A DNA stretch of 64,000 nt from Benthicola sp964195715 (lineage in GTDB: Bacteria > Gemmatimonadota > Gemmatimonadetes > Palauibacterales > Palauibacteraceae): contig CAXMRU010000224.1 of the NCBI GenBank assembly GCA_964195715.1, positions 1 to 64,000 of the forward strand. Direction: 5' to 3'. A program made the translations under genes and the position numbers. Numbering within the stretch: the stretch's first letter is position 1; every line of letters begins with the position of its first letter. The notes below the pieces were generated by a model. That model was not told where the DNA came from and made no database searches. It saw only the letters and a list, made by a program, of their open reading frames with translations. Positions 1 to 8,409 of the stretch are shown here, in pieces.

Positions 1-380
1 ACCAGACGCTTGGCTCCGACGGCCGCCGTGACCTCGACTGAGCCCCTCACCTCCACGTCGCCCGTCTCGAAGTCGTACTCACCTTCCCGGCCCGTCAGAA
101 CGCCTTGTTCGGTGCCCGTCTCCCCAAAGAACGTGAGGACCAGATCGCGCAACTCGAGCCGACCTTCCTCTTGGAAGCTGAAGGCGGTGTCCGCCACGAG
201 CACCCCGCGTCGCACCCCGTCGCGCGTAAGGTTCATCTCCACGCCAACCAGCACCTGATCGGCCTCCCGACCCAGAAGGGTCTCCGAAGCAAGTTCCCGT
301 TCGCTTTCCTCACGGCATCCGGTCAGAACCGGCGCGGCCAGGAGTAGAAGCGCCAGGACGACGGACGGCTGCCCCCTCAC
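1..380 (-). CDS. lptC: LptC-like LPS export lipoprotein, 3' end outside window
   Basis: Reading leftward, a GTG at 380 overlaps the kdsD stop by four bases (GTGA) and opens a frame that runs off the window edge after about 126 codons. The N-terminus is a lipoprotein signal: a hydrophobic run, then the lipobox LTGC with the acylated Cys at about residue 22. The rest alternates short beta-type segments (GVEMNLTRDGVRRGVLVAD, then LELRDLVLTFF), as expected of the LptC/OstA-like jellyroll that carries lipopolysaccharide across the periplasm. Position right after kdsA-kdsC-kdsD is the classical place for lptC. The fold assignment rests on this context plus the pattern; sequence identity in the family is low. 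Confidence 0.6.
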   Translation of the reverse strand, partial: MRGQPSVVLALLLLAAPVLTGCREESERELASETLLGREADQVLVGVEMNLTRDGVRRGVLVADTAFSFQEEGRLELRDLVLTFFGETGTEQGVLTGREGEYDFETGDVEVRGSVEVTAAVGAKRL

Positions 381-1372
381 GCCAGCCTCGCCTTCAGCAG
401 ATCATGCAGGTGGAGCATGCCCAGCAAGTGGTGTTCCGGGTCGACCACGGGCATGGCCATGATGCCGTGCTCCTGCATGCGCGCCAGCGCGTCGGTCGCC
501 ATCGCCTCCGGCTCGATCGTCTTTGGACTGGTATTCATGACCCTATCCACGAGATGACCCAGGAAATCGGGATGGGCGTCGGCGTACCGGGTGAGATCCC
601 CGGCCGTGATGACGCCCACCACGCGTAGGTCGGCGTTCACGATTGGAACGGTACCCTGTCTGTGCGCGATCTCGTGCATCGCAGCCGCCAGATCGTGATC
701 GGGCTCCAGGCGCGGCACCCTGTCCTCATCCGTGATCATGACGTCACGCACTGTCCAGGTCAGGCGACGTCCCAGGTCGCCGCCCGGGTGCAACCGCGCA
801 AAGTCTTCGGGCCCGAACCCACGGAACTCGGACAGAGCCATGGCGAGAGCATCTCCCATCGCCAGAGTGGCGGTGGTGCTCGCGGTGGGCGCAAGGTCGT
901 GTGGGCACGCCTCAATCTCGACACTGACATCGAGCACGAGGTCCGCACGACAGGCCAGGCTCGAACCGGATTCGGATGTCAGAGCGAGGACTGAAATCCC
1001 CAATCTGCCGATTACCGGCATCAGGCTCTCGAGCTCTTCGGATTCACCGCTCTTGGAAATGGCCAGGACGAGGTCTCCAGCAACGAGCACCCCCACATCT
1101 CCGTGGGCTGCTTCGACGGGATGGAGGAAGATGGCCGGCGTACCGGTGGACGAGAATGTGGATGCGAGCTTCCGGGCCACGTTCCCTGATTTTCCGATCC
1201 CCGTAACGACGACGCGGCCACTGATGGAGTCGATCAGGCGAACCGCCTCGGCGAACGTAGCGTCCAGGCGCTCCGCGAGTGAAGCCACGCTCTCACTCTC
1301 GATGCGAAGCACCTCCCTCCCCCGATCGATGATCCGCGAATCAGCGTCCAGGCCGGTGGTTTTGTCAGTCAC
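377..1372 (-). CDS. kdsD: arabinose-5-phosphate isomerase KdsD
   Basis: Converts ribulose 5-phosphate to arabinose 5-phosphate, the first step toward Kdo for the LPS core. 331 residues, the normal length. An N-terminal SIS sugar-isomerase domain shows GIGKSGNVARK (about 58-68), HPVEAAHGDVG (84-94) and SKSGESEE (107-114). Two CBS repeats follow from about residue 205 and probably sense a nucleotide. The start is GTG and overlaps the kdsC stop by eight bases, so the two are translationally coupled; the lptC start overlaps its own stop. It could only be confused with GutQ, but the kds context settles it. Confidence 0.95.
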   Translation of the reverse strand: MTDKTTGLDADSRIIDRGREVLRIESESVASLAERLDATFAEAVRLIDSISGRVVVTGIGKSGNVARKLASTFSSTGTPAIFLHPVEAAHGDVGVLVAGDLVLAISKSGESEELESLMPVIGRLGISVLALTSESGSSLACRADLVLDVSVEIEACPHDLAPTASTTATLAMGDALAMALSEFRGFGPEDFARLHPGGDLGRRLTWTVRDVMITDEDRVPRLEPDHDLAAAMHEIAHRQGTVPIVNADLRVVGVITAGDLTRYADAHPDFLGHLVDRVMNTSPKTIEPEAMATDALARMQEHGIMAMPVVDPEHHLLGMLHLHDLLKARLA

Positions 1373-1940
1373 GCGTCTCCGCCCTCCAATGCTCGACGCA
1401 CTCCGCTACGTACTCCTCCACCAGGGCGCTCCATTCGCCTCTCGCCGCCAGCAGGGCCTCGATGAACTCGCGCACCGCTCCGTCGCCTCCTGTCTGCTTC
1501 CCGATCCATGCCGCAGCCTCCTTGACCTCGGATACGGCGTTTGCCACTGCAGCAGGTAGGCCTACCTCCCGGAGAACCGGAAGATCCGCAAGATCGTCGC
1601 CGAGGAAAGCCGCCTCGAGCCACGAGACACCCGCCCGCTGAAGCACACCCTCAACAGCCTCGAGCTTCCCAAACGCTGTCACCTGATGCACCTCCTCGAT
1701 CCCCAGCTCTTCGGCACGTCGCTTCACTGATCCGGAGAGCTTGCCGGATACGATCGCGATACCCAGGCCGGCTCGTCGGAGCATGTGGATTGCCAACCCG
1801 TCGTGCACGTGGAAGCGCCGGCCCTCCAATTCGCCGACCACTCCTTCGCTCACGTAGAGTCCCCCATCCGTCAACACGCCGTCCGCGTCAAGCAGAACCA
1901 GGCGTATCCTCCGGGCAACCTCCGCGGGGATGTCCATCAT
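1365..1940 (-). CDS. kdsC: 3-deoxy-D-manno-octulosonate 8-phosphate phosphatase KdsC
   Basis: HAD-superfamily phosphatase that removes phosphate from Kdo-8-phosphate to release Kdo in the cytoplasm. 191 residues, slightly longer than the usual ~175. The nucleophile motif LLDADGVLTDGG (about 16-27) has the two Asp of the DxD motif, and LGDDLADLPVL near residue 117 is the metal-binding motif of HAD enzymes. There is no cap domain, as expected for this tetrameric family. The ATG at 1940 overlaps the kdsA stop (ATGA); a second in-frame ATG three bases later is possible. Confidence 0.93.
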   Translation of the reverse strand: MMDIPAEVARRIRLVLLDADGVLTDGGLYVSEGVVGELEGRRFHVHDGLAIHMLRRAGLGIAIVSGKLSGSVKRRAEELGIEEVHQVTAFGKLEAVEGVLQRAGVSWLEAAFLGDDLADLPVLREVGLPAAVANAVSEVKEAAAWIGKQTGGDGAVREFIEALLAARGEWSALVEEYVAECVEHWRAETRD

Positions 1941-2761
1941 TCGGCAGCTCGAGATGCGCGTGGCTGTGCCTCGCGAATAGCCAACAGGCTCTCGATCAGG
2001 GGCTCCAGTTCGTCAAGGGGCAGCATGTTGGCGCCGTCCGACGGCGCTTGAGCCGGATCGGGATGCGTCTCAACGAAGACTCCGTCGGCTCCGGCGGCGA
2101 CGGCGGCGCGGGCCAGGATCCCGATCATCTCGGGCTCGCCGCCGCTCGCGGCGCCACCCGCAGCGCCACCCGGAATCTGGACCGAGTGCGTGGCGTCAAA
2201 AAGGACCGGGCACCCGCAGAGATCTCTCATGATGCTGAAGCTGCGCATGTCCACGATCCAGCGCCCATAGCCGAACGCCGTGCCTCGCTCGGTCACGGCC
2301 ACACCGCCCGCTCCCGCCCTGCGTACCTTCTCCACCGGGTGAAGCATGTCCTCCGGAGCCAGCCACTGCCCCTTCTTCACGTTCACGGGCAGACCCGTGC
2401 GACCCGCGGCCGTGAGGAGATCGGTCTGCCTGCAGAGGAACGCCGGGATCTGGAGGGCGTCGACTCCGTCCGCGAGGACGGATGCCTGGGCCGCCTCATG
2501 GATGTCCGTCAACACGGGCAGTCCGGTCTCGTCGCGTACGGCACGAAGCCGCTCGAGACCCAGCACCAGCCCCGGGCCCCTCGGGGACGAAACGCTGGTC
2601 CGGTTCGCCTTGTCGAACGAGGCCTTGAAGACTGCCGATATGCCCAGACGCTCCGCGACCTCACGAACCCGTTTCGCCACCGCCACGTTCAGGTCATCTC
2701 CCTCGAGCAGGCACGGCCCCGCGATCAGGAGGAAACCGTCGTCCGCATCAAGAATGCTCAT
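1937..2761 (-). CDS. kdsA: 3-deoxy-8-phosphooctulonate synthase KdsA
   Basis: Condenses arabinose 5-phosphate with phosphoenolpyruvate to Kdo-8-phosphate. 274 residues, the family length. Recognisable segments are LLIAGPCLLEGDDL at the N-terminus, FKASFDKANRTS, TDIHEA, LQIPAFLCRQTDLL, and FDATHSVQIPGG. It sits between pyrG and kdsC with ATGA overlaps on both sides, so pyrG-kdsA-kdsC-kdsD-lptC reads as one transcription unit. The kdsB gene (CMP-Kdo synthetase), which would use the CTP from PyrG, is not in this window. Confidence 0.96.
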   Translation of the reverse strand: MSILDADDGFLLIAGPCLLEGDDLNVAVAKRVREVAERLGISAVFKASFDKANRTSVSSPRGPGLVLGLERLRAVRDETGLPVLTDIHEAAQASVLADGVDALQIPAFLCRQTDLLTAAGRTGLPVNVKKGQWLAPEDMLHPVEKVRRAGAGGVAVTERGTAFGYGRWIVDMRSFSIMRDLCGCPVLFDATHSVQIPGGAAGGAASGGEPEMIGILARAAVAAGADGVFVETHPDPAQAPSDGANMLPLDELEPLIESLLAIREAQPRASRAAE

Positions 2762-4440
2762 TGCCTCCCCGCCGTCTCCCAGTGCACCCCGTTACTGACA
2801 GGGTCAGGCTCTCCCGCGACGCGAGCATCTCGGTGCACCCGAGCTGCGGCTATGAGGGCAGCGAACAGCGGATGGGCGCGCGTCGGTCGAGACTTCAGCT
2901 CCGGGTGGAACTGCGTGGCGACGAAGAAAAGGTGGTCGGGAAGCTCGATGATCTCCACGAGACCACCGTCCGGGGATAGTCCGCTGAATCGCATCCCGGC
3001 CTCGAAAAAGGCTTCGCGATACTCGTTATTGACCTCGTAGCGGTGGCGGTGCCGCTCCGAGATCTCGGACTCGCCATAGATTTCCCGGACCCGGCTTCCG
3101 TCTACGAGGTGGGCCGGATAGGCGCCGAGGCGCATCGTTCCGCCCTTCATCGTGACCTTCAGCTGGGAATCGAGAAGCGAGATTACGGGATGCGGCGTGT
3201 CCGGCTGGAACTCCGACGAATCGGCCCCTTCCAGACCACACATGTTCCTCGCGACCTCGATGATCGCGCACTGCAACCCGAGACAGATACCCAGGAACGG
3301 CACGCCCTCCTCACGCAGGTACCGCACGGTATCCACCATGCCCTCCACACCTCGATGGCCGAAACCACCCGGTATCAGCAGTGCATCATACGGTTTCAGC
3401 ACCTCCGTTCCCTGCTCATCGATCGCCTCGGACGAGAGCCAGTCGATCCTCACGCCCGTGTCATTCGAGATCCCTCCGTGGATCAAGGCCTCGTGAATGG
3501 ACTTGTAGGAATCGATGAGCGACGTGTACTTCCCGACAACGGCCACCCGCACGTCGCCCGATCCGGGATGCTTGATCCGCTCGACCATCGACTCCCAGAC
3601 CGTCAGGTCCGGCTCTGGAGTCTCCATGTCGAGGTGGTCCACGATCCGCTCATCCAGCAGCTGCTCTCTGAACCGCAGCGGAACTTCGTAGATGGTGTCC
3701 ATGTCGCGACTCTCGATCACGTCATCAATATCCACGTTGCAGAACCGGGCCACCTTCCGCCGCACTTCCTCGGTGAGCGGCCATTCCGTCCGGCACACGA
3801 GGATGTCCGGCTGCAGTCCGATCTCCATGAGCTCGCGTACCGAGTGCTGTGTCGGCTTCGTCTTGAGCTCGCCCGCGGCCGCGATGTAGGGCACCAGCGT
3901 GAGGTGAATGAGCACGGTGTTCTTCCACCCAACGTCCTGCCGGAACTGTCGGATTGCTTCCAGGAAAGGCAGGGATTCAATGTCGCCTACGGTGCCACCG
4001 ACTTCCGTGATCACCACGTCGTGCCCGGGAGACAGCTTCTGGATGTACGACTTGATCTCATCCGTGACGTGCGGAATTACCTGGACCGTCGCACCGAGAA
4101 AGTCGCCCCTGCGCTCCCTGGTGATGATGTTCTGGTAAATGCGGCCCGTGGTGACGTTGTTGGCCTGCGACAGGGACTCGTTGATGAACCGCTCGTAATG
4201 GCCCAGGTCGAGGTCCGTTTCCGCGCCATCATCCGTGACGTACACCTCGCCATGCTGGAACGGCGACATGGTGCCGGGATCGACGTTGATGTACGGGTCA
4301 AATTTCTGGATCGTGACAATCAGCCCGCGCTCGACGAGTAGTCGACCGATCGACGCCGCCGCGATCCCCTTGCCCAGGGAGGACACGACGCCTCCCGTTA
4401 TGAAGATGTATTTCGTATCCGCCTCTCGCGTGTCACGCAT
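2758..4440 (-). CDS. pyrG: CTP synthase PyrG
   Basis: Makes CTP from UTP, ATP and glutamine. 560 residues, with the amidoligase domain first (KYIFITGGVVSSLGKGIAAA, then the DPYINVDPGTMSPFQHGEV substrate region) and a class I glutamine amidotransferase second. The glutaminase triad is visible: nucleophile Cys in FLGICLGLQ, and the His and Glu in FHPELKSRP. It heads the Kdo operon, a common arrangement because CMP-Kdo synthesis consumes CTP. A 324-base leader region precedes its ATG. An AG-rich stretch (GAGAG) just before the ATG can serve as ribosome binding site. Confidence 0.97.
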   Translation of the reverse strand: MRDTREADTKYIFITGGVVSSLGKGIAAASIGRLLVERGLIVTIQKFDPYINVDPGTMSPFQHGEVYVTDDGAETDLDLGHYERFINESLSQANNVTTGRIYQNIITRERRGDFLGATVQVIPHVTDEIKSYIQKLSPGHDVVITEVGGTVGDIESLPFLEAIRQFRQDVGWKNTVLIHLTLVPYIAAAGELKTKPTQHSVRELMEIGLQPDILVCRTEWPLTEEVRRKVARFCNVDIDDVIESRDMDTIYEVPLRFREQLLDERIVDHLDMETPEPDLTVWESMVERIKHPGSGDVRVAVVGKYTSLIDSYKSIHEALIHGGISNDTGVRIDWLSSEAIDEQGTEVLKPYDALLIPGGFGHRGVEGMVDTVRYLREEGVPFLGICLGLQCAIIEVARNMCGLEGADSSEFQPDTPHPVISLLDSQLKVTMKGGTMRLGAYPAHLVDGSRVREIYGESEISERHRHRYEVNNEYREAFFEAGMRFSGLSPDGGLVEIIELPDHLFFVATQFHPELKSRPTRAHPLFAALIAAARVHRDARVAGEPDPVSNGVHWETAGRQ

Positions 4441-4764
4441 GTGCTCTCACTTTCAATTCATTCTCCGAGCGCCCGGAGGGTGCCCGCGCGCGGTTATGGG
4501 TCACCGTCACTTATTTACTTCACCGGCCACGCCTCCTCCCGGGCGAATCCACAGACCGGGCCACCGGGCTTCCCCGAAGGCGCTGGAGCGCGCAACGCTC
4601 GAGCCTGAATGGAGAAAAATCGGAATGGGGAGAGACATCGACCCACGGTCCTCGCCAGAGGGCGTTGGAGACCATCAGTGGTCGCGGGTCGAATGCGTGA
4701 CGGCGGTAAATTCACGCTCCGAAAAGTAATCCGTGCCGGAACGCGATGTCAAAGGGTCGGCGCC
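4441..4764 (-). other. 324-base intergenic region upstream of pyrG
   Basis: The longest stretch without a gene here. It lies between the stop of the upstream beta-barrel gene (4765) and the pyrG ATG (4440), so it should hold the pyrG-kds operon promoter. On the minus strand a perfect -35 hexamer TTGACA lies at 4752-4747, only 13 bases past the upstream stop, but the -10 after a 16-17 base spacer (ATTACT/TTACTT) is weak. If used it would leave a leader of about 280 bases. I see no open frame with coding character, no tRNA and no obvious terminator with a T tract. A leader RNA that regulates pyrG is possible but not shown. Confidence 0.4.
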
Positions 4765-6270
4765 TCACAGATCGCCGGGGAACCTGAATATCGCGTAGGC
4801 TCCCACGTCTCCTCCATCCGCCGACGGATCGACTGCCACCGCGGCCTCGAGCACCCAGAATCGAAGACCGGCGACGAGGTTTGTGTGCCATTCGGCTGAC
4901 TCGCCGCCCGCCCATGCGGCGCCGGTGCCAGCCCGAGCGAACACGCCGGGCGCCCCAAGCCCCCCGGCCCGCAGGGACTCGATCGGGACCATGTATCCGA
5001 TGTGGGCATACACGACTCGAGGACCACGGAACTCCATCACCCCGAACGTGGGCAGCGTGGCTCGACCACCGAACCCGGTCCAGCGCTGGCCCGGCAGCTC
5101 ACCCACGAGATCCGTCCTCCCGAGGAAGTAGAGGTCGACCTCGTGGGACGAGAATCCGGGTGTTTGCCAGCGCGCCCGGACCTCCCCAAGCACAAACGAG
5201 AAATCTCCGGCGACCGTCGAGTCCGCGCCCTCCAGCAGGAGCTGACCGACGAGTCGGCCCTCGTCTCCCGTCTTCCTGTCCGACGAAACCGCCAGCGTCG
5301 CGCTCCAGATCTCTCCCGCATCTATGGGCGGGTTCGTCCTTACCGAGTCGGACCCGAAGAACGTGAACTGGTCACCGGAATTCCGACTCCAGGCGTCCTC
5401 CCATGCCAGGCGAATGAGCGGCGTCCACCAGCGCTCACTGCTTCCCCGCGCTACGAACGCCACGCGGTCAGAACCATAGTAATCCCGGAAGTCGTCACCG
5501 ATGAACAGGTACGAAAGCGAGTTGGATACCCCACCCCGGATCCACCCTTCGTTCGTCCGGGTCATGCGTTCCGCCTCCAGCCCGAACTCCATCTGACCGG
5601 GGTGCCAGAACTGACGCACCGTTCCGTCGATTTCACCCTGCCCAGACCTGTAACGGACTACCAACTCGAGCGACGGCTGCCATGCCCATGTCGGCACCCG
5701 GAACGTCACTCCCCATGGAACGGTGACAGCGTCCACTCTCTGATACGTGGGAGCCTCGAATCCGTACAGGCCGTGAAGATCCACTGCATCCGGGAGATCC
5801 CACACCGGGTGGATTTCGTATCCTCCGGCATCCGGAAGCACGGAGTACTGGTCGGCTGGTCGCCACGTCACATCACCCTCGACGATAGCCATGCCTGAGC
5901 CATAGTACCCCCCGCCGAGCACAACGATTTCACCTGTGACGTGTGCTCCCGGGCGAAGGAACAGGTCACCGTCCACTACGTAGACGTCGCCCTCGACGAC
6001 ACCGGCCAGGCGAACCTGAGCTTCAAGAATCAGCAGGCCTCCCGCGATTCTCCCGTCGCTCGAGACGACCGTATCACGAGTCCAGACCTGAATCCCACCG
6101 CTCTCAAGGAAGCTCGCGAGTCGACTGTCGAGAGCGTTCCCTCGCCTCGGCTGAAACGAGACGTCCTGGGCCCGGACGGACGGTGCAACCGAGACCAGCA
6201 GCAGCGCGAAGCCGATCGCAGCTCGGTTTCGAACGCCAATTCCGATCCGGACCCTTCTTCCGCCGATCAC
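4765..6270 (-). CDS. secreted bactofilin-like/beta-barrel protein, probably outer membrane
   Basis: 501 residues from a GTG at 6270 that overlaps the preceding nitroreductase stop (GTGA). A signal peptide with a hydrophobic core (AAIGFALLLVSVAP) ends near VRAQD. Residues about 56-135 form short repeats with alternating hydrophobics and turns (SSDGRIAGGLLILEAQVRLA, VVEGDVYVVDGDLFL, VTGEIVVLGG), the style of polymer-forming bactofilin-like beta-helices. From about 180 to the end there are alternating amphipathic strands rich in Tyr/Trp, closing with AYAIFRFPGDL, typical of an outer-membrane barrel. No function can be named. The fusion of a bactofilin-like stretch to a barrel is unusual. Any start further upstream would run into the nitroreductase gene. 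Confidence 0.6.
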   Translation of the reverse strand: MIGGRRVRIGIGVRNRAAIGFALLLVSVAPSVRAQDVSFQPRRGNALDSRLASFLESGGIQVWTRDTVVSSDGRIAGGLLILEAQVRLAGVVEGDVYVVDGDLFLRPGAHVTGEIVVLGGGYYGSGMAIVEGDVTWRPADQYSVLPDAGGYEIHPVWDLPDAVDLHGLYGFEAPTYQRVDAVTVPWGVTFRVPTWAWQPSLELVVRYRSGQGEIDGTVRQFWHPGQMEFGLEAERMTRTNEGWIRGGVSNSLSYLFIGDDFRDYYGSDRVAFVARGSSERWWTPLIRLAWEDAWSRNSGDQFTFFGSDSVRTNPPIDAGEIWSATLAVSSDRKTGDEGRLVGQLLLEGADSTVAGDFSFVLGEVRARWQTPGFSSHEVDLYFLGRTDLVGELPGQRWTGFGGRATLPTFGVMEFRGPRVVYAHIGYMVPIESLRAGGLGAPGVFARAGTGAAWAGGESAEWHTNLVAGLRFWVLEAAVAVDPSADGGDVGAYAIFRFPGDL

Positions 6271-6809
6271 AGGGCCTCCACCGATCCGTCCCAATGATCC
6301 CACGCGATGATCTCGGCGTCGGGTCGGCGACGAGGAAGACGCTTGAACCCATCCGGATACCCAACCGCCAGGACCGTTACTACGGGCACGTCGTGGGGTA
6401 TCCCGAGCACGTCTCGGATCGCCCCTTCCCTGAATCCAGTGACCCACGCGGTCGAGAGGCTCATGTCCGCGGCGGCCAGCGCCATGGCCTCGGTGGCCGC
6501 AGCAAGATCGATCGGATGGCTCGGACGTCCGCTGCCCGCGATGTTGGAATGGACGCGCGCGCACCCCACGATCAGCGCCGGTGCGGATCGAATCAGATCT
6601 GCCTGGAATACGGCCTGGGCGAGACGGTGGCGCGTCGGGGCATCCTGGACGACGATGAGCCTCCACGGTTGATCTTCGCGCGCGGACGGTGCGTACCGGG
6701 CGCACTCGAGAATCCGCGACAGGAGCTCCGGCGGAAGTCGCCTGTCGGCGAACCGGTTCACCAGCTGGCGGTTCCGGGACAGGTGGAGGACTCGGGAGAC
6801 GGCACTCAC
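6267..6809 (-). CDS. nitroreductase-family flavoprotein
   Basis: 180 residues, FMN-dependent oxidoreductase of the nitroreductase fold. The family signature is clear: an N-terminal RNRQLVNRFADRRLPPELL, then CARYAPSAREDQPWRLIVVQ (about 36-55), where Ser and Arg contact FMN phosphate, and near the C-terminus VLAVGYPDGFKR. The physiological substrate is unknown; relatives reduce nitroaromatics, quinones or act in cofactor chemistry. The start is GTG at 6809, seven bases after the recombinase stop. It is likely co-transcribed with xerD upstream and the barrel gene downstream, with which it overlaps. Confidence 0.85.
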   Translation of the reverse strand: MSAVSRVLHLSRNRQLVNRFADRRLPPELLSRILECARYAPSAREDQPWRLIVVQDAPTRHRLAQAVFQADLIRSAPALIVGCARVHSNIAGSGRPSHPIDLAAATEAMALAAADMSLSTAWVTGFREGAIRDVLGIPHDVPVVTVLAVGYPDGFKRLPRRRPDAEIIAWDHWDGSVEAL

Positions 6810-6815
6810 CCGAGC

Positions 6816-7772
6816 CTACCCCCGGGGGTGGTGTTGACGGTGTTCCTCCTGAAGGTATCTGCGGTCCACATGTGTATAGATCTGAGTCGTAGAGATGTCC
6901 GCGTGTCCCAGCATCTCCTGAACGGCAACGAGGTCGGCTCCACCCTCGAGAAGATGCGTGGCGAAGCTGTGCCGGAACGTGTGAGGCGTAACCCTCTTCC
7001 GGATGCCGGCATTGCGCACGTGCCGTCCGATGATCTTCCACGCGCCCATCCGGCTGAGAGGCCGGCCGTGCTGGTTGAGGAACACTACCCCCTCTGACCC
7101 GCGACGATCGAGCTCCGGCCTACGCTCTCGAAGGTATCGCTGCAGCACCCGGACCGCACGGCCTCCGAGCGGCACGATGCGGCGCCTGTCGCCCTTCCCC
7201 TGGACGGTGATCAGGCCCTCGTCCAGAGCGAGGTCCCTGACCCGCAATCCGATCAACTCCGACACCCGCAGACCGGCCCCGTACAGCGTCTCCAACATCG
7301 CCGCATCCCGCATCGCGTTCGGGCTCGCATCAGACGAAAGCGCTCCGACAGTGTCGAGTATGTGCTCGATCTCGGCATACGTGAGGACGTCCGGAAGTGA
7401 CTTGCCTAACCGCGGCGCCTCCAACCGCTCGGTCGGGTCGTCACCCAGGTGTCCCTCCTCCATGAGAAAGCCGAAGTAGGTTCGCAACGCCGACCGGTGC
7501 CGGGCCACGCTGCTCGCAGCGAGCCCGCGATCACCGAGGGCCAGGAGGTGCGCACGGAGGGTCTCGTACTCGACACCTTCGGGGTCGGACCCTCCCCGTT
7601 CCAGGACGAAATCGACGAGCGACGCGCAATCGGCCAGGTAGGCATCCACCGTACTGTCGGCCAGACCGCGCTCGAAACGTAGGAAATCGGCGAATCCCTC
7701 GAGGCGAAACCGCTGGCGGGTCCCTTCTTGATCCGACCTCCTCGAACCGCCCGTGCTATCCAGCGAGCTCAC
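6816..7772 (-). CDS. xerD: tyrosine recombinase XerC/XerD
   Basis: 318 residues when started at the GTG at 7772, which overlaps the stop of the DedA gene by four bases; longer versions would run through that gene. An N-terminal SAM-like core-binding domain (FADFLRFERGLADSTVDAYL) is followed by the catalytic domain with the R-K-H-R-H-Y set: Arg in GAGLRVSELIGL, Lys in VQGKGDRRRIVPLG, HTFRHSFATHLLEGG, LGHADISTTQIYTH. Xer recombinases resolve chromosome dimers at dif beside FtsK. XerC and XerD cannot be told apart with certainty from one sequence. No phage genes are nearby, so a chromosomal housekeeping role is likely. Confidence 0.88.
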   Translation of the reverse strand: MSSLDSTGGSRRSDQEGTRQRFRLEGFADFLRFERGLADSTVDAYLADCASLVDFVLERGGSDPEGVEYETLRAHLLALGDRGLAASSVARHRSALRTYFGFLMEEGHLGDDPTERLEAPRLGKSLPDVLTYAEIEHILDTVGALSSDASPNAMRDAAMLETLYGAGLRVSELIGLRVRDLALDEGLITVQGKGDRRRIVPLGGRAVRVLQRYLRERRPELDRRGSEGVVFLNQHGRPLSRMGAWKIIGRHVRNAGIRKRVTPHTFRHSFATHLLEGGADLVAVQEMLGHADISTTQIYTHVDRRYLQEEHRQHHPRG

Positions 7773-8401
7773 GGCCCCTCCGTCTCGTCGCCGTGGCGGG
7801 ATCGCCACCACAACCATACGAGCGCAGCGCCGACGAGCAGGGCCACGACTCCCGCCGTGGTATTGATCGTCGTCAGGGCGCTCACGATGCGGGGAACGTT
7901 GCGCGACGCCAGAACGCCGGCAAACACGAGCACCGCGTACCATGCGGCTGATGCGATCGCCAGTGGAAGCGCCGTACGCCAGAAGCCGAGGCGGCTGATC
8001 CCGGCAAAAGCGGGCACGAGTACCCGGAACACCGGGAAGAACCTGCTGACGAGGATCGTGAGAGCTCCGTAGTCCTCGTAGAAGAGTGACATCCGCGCGA
8101 GTTGCGCCGGACGCAGCAGCCAGCGCCCCCAACGCGTCGAGAACATACCACCGCCAAACCGCCGAGCCGCCACGTATACACCCAGGGCCAGGAACAGGTT
8201 GCTCGCCCAGGCGACGACGAAGACCAGGCGGGCGTCCAGCATACCCCGGTCCGCCAGGATTCCGCCCACTACCACGACGATGTCCGAGGGGACGGGGGGG
8301 AAAAGATTCTCGACGGCCGCTCCCAGTCCGACCAGCAGGTACACCGTTTCGACCGGTATGCTGCCGACTAGGCGAAGGAAGGCCTCCAACTGCTCCTGCA
8401 T
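7769..8401 (-). CDS. DedA-family membrane protein
   Basis: 210 residues from the ATG at 8401, eight bases past the ispF stop. Several hydrophobic segments are separated by short loops: VETVYLLVGLGAAVENLFPP, LVFVVAWASNLFLALGVYVA, a re-entrant region ILVSRFFPVFRVLVPAFAG, and a C-terminal span VVALLVGAALVWLWW. The F-P-x-x-R followed by the PAFAG helix is the DedA hallmark. Members flip undecaprenyl phosphate or phospholipids between leaflets and affect proton-motive force and envelope stress. Which lipid is moved cannot be read from the sequence. Confidence 0.87.
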   Translation of the reverse strand: MQEQLEAFLRLVGSIPVETVYLLVGLGAAVENLFPPVPSDIVVVVGGILADRGMLDARLVFVVAWASNLFLALGVYVAARRFGGGMFSTRWGRWLLRPAQLARMSLFYEDYGALTILVSRFFPVFRVLVPAFAGISRLGFWRTALPLAIASAAWYAVLVFAGVLASRNVPRIVSALTTINTTAGVVALLVGAALVWLWWRSRHGDETEGP

Positions 8402-8409
8402 GCCGGCGC

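Noticed and set aside
1541..3040. Plus-strand frame of 499 codons
   Set aside because: Antisense of kdsC, kdsA and pyrG, all three certain genes; Arg/Pro-rich product without motifs.
4500..4620. tRNA-like pattern in the pyrG leader (GGGCGAATCC)
   Set aside because: No acceptor or anticodon arm could be paired on either strand.
6270..7041. Extended N-terminus for the barrel protein
   Set aside because: The frame stays open upstream but through the nitroreductase and recombinase genes in other frames; the GTG at 6270 gives a proper signal peptide.
6816..7772. Tyrosine recombinase as a sign of a mobile element
   Set aside because: Length, motifs and housekeeping neighbours fit Xer; no att repeats, phage genes or composition shift around it.
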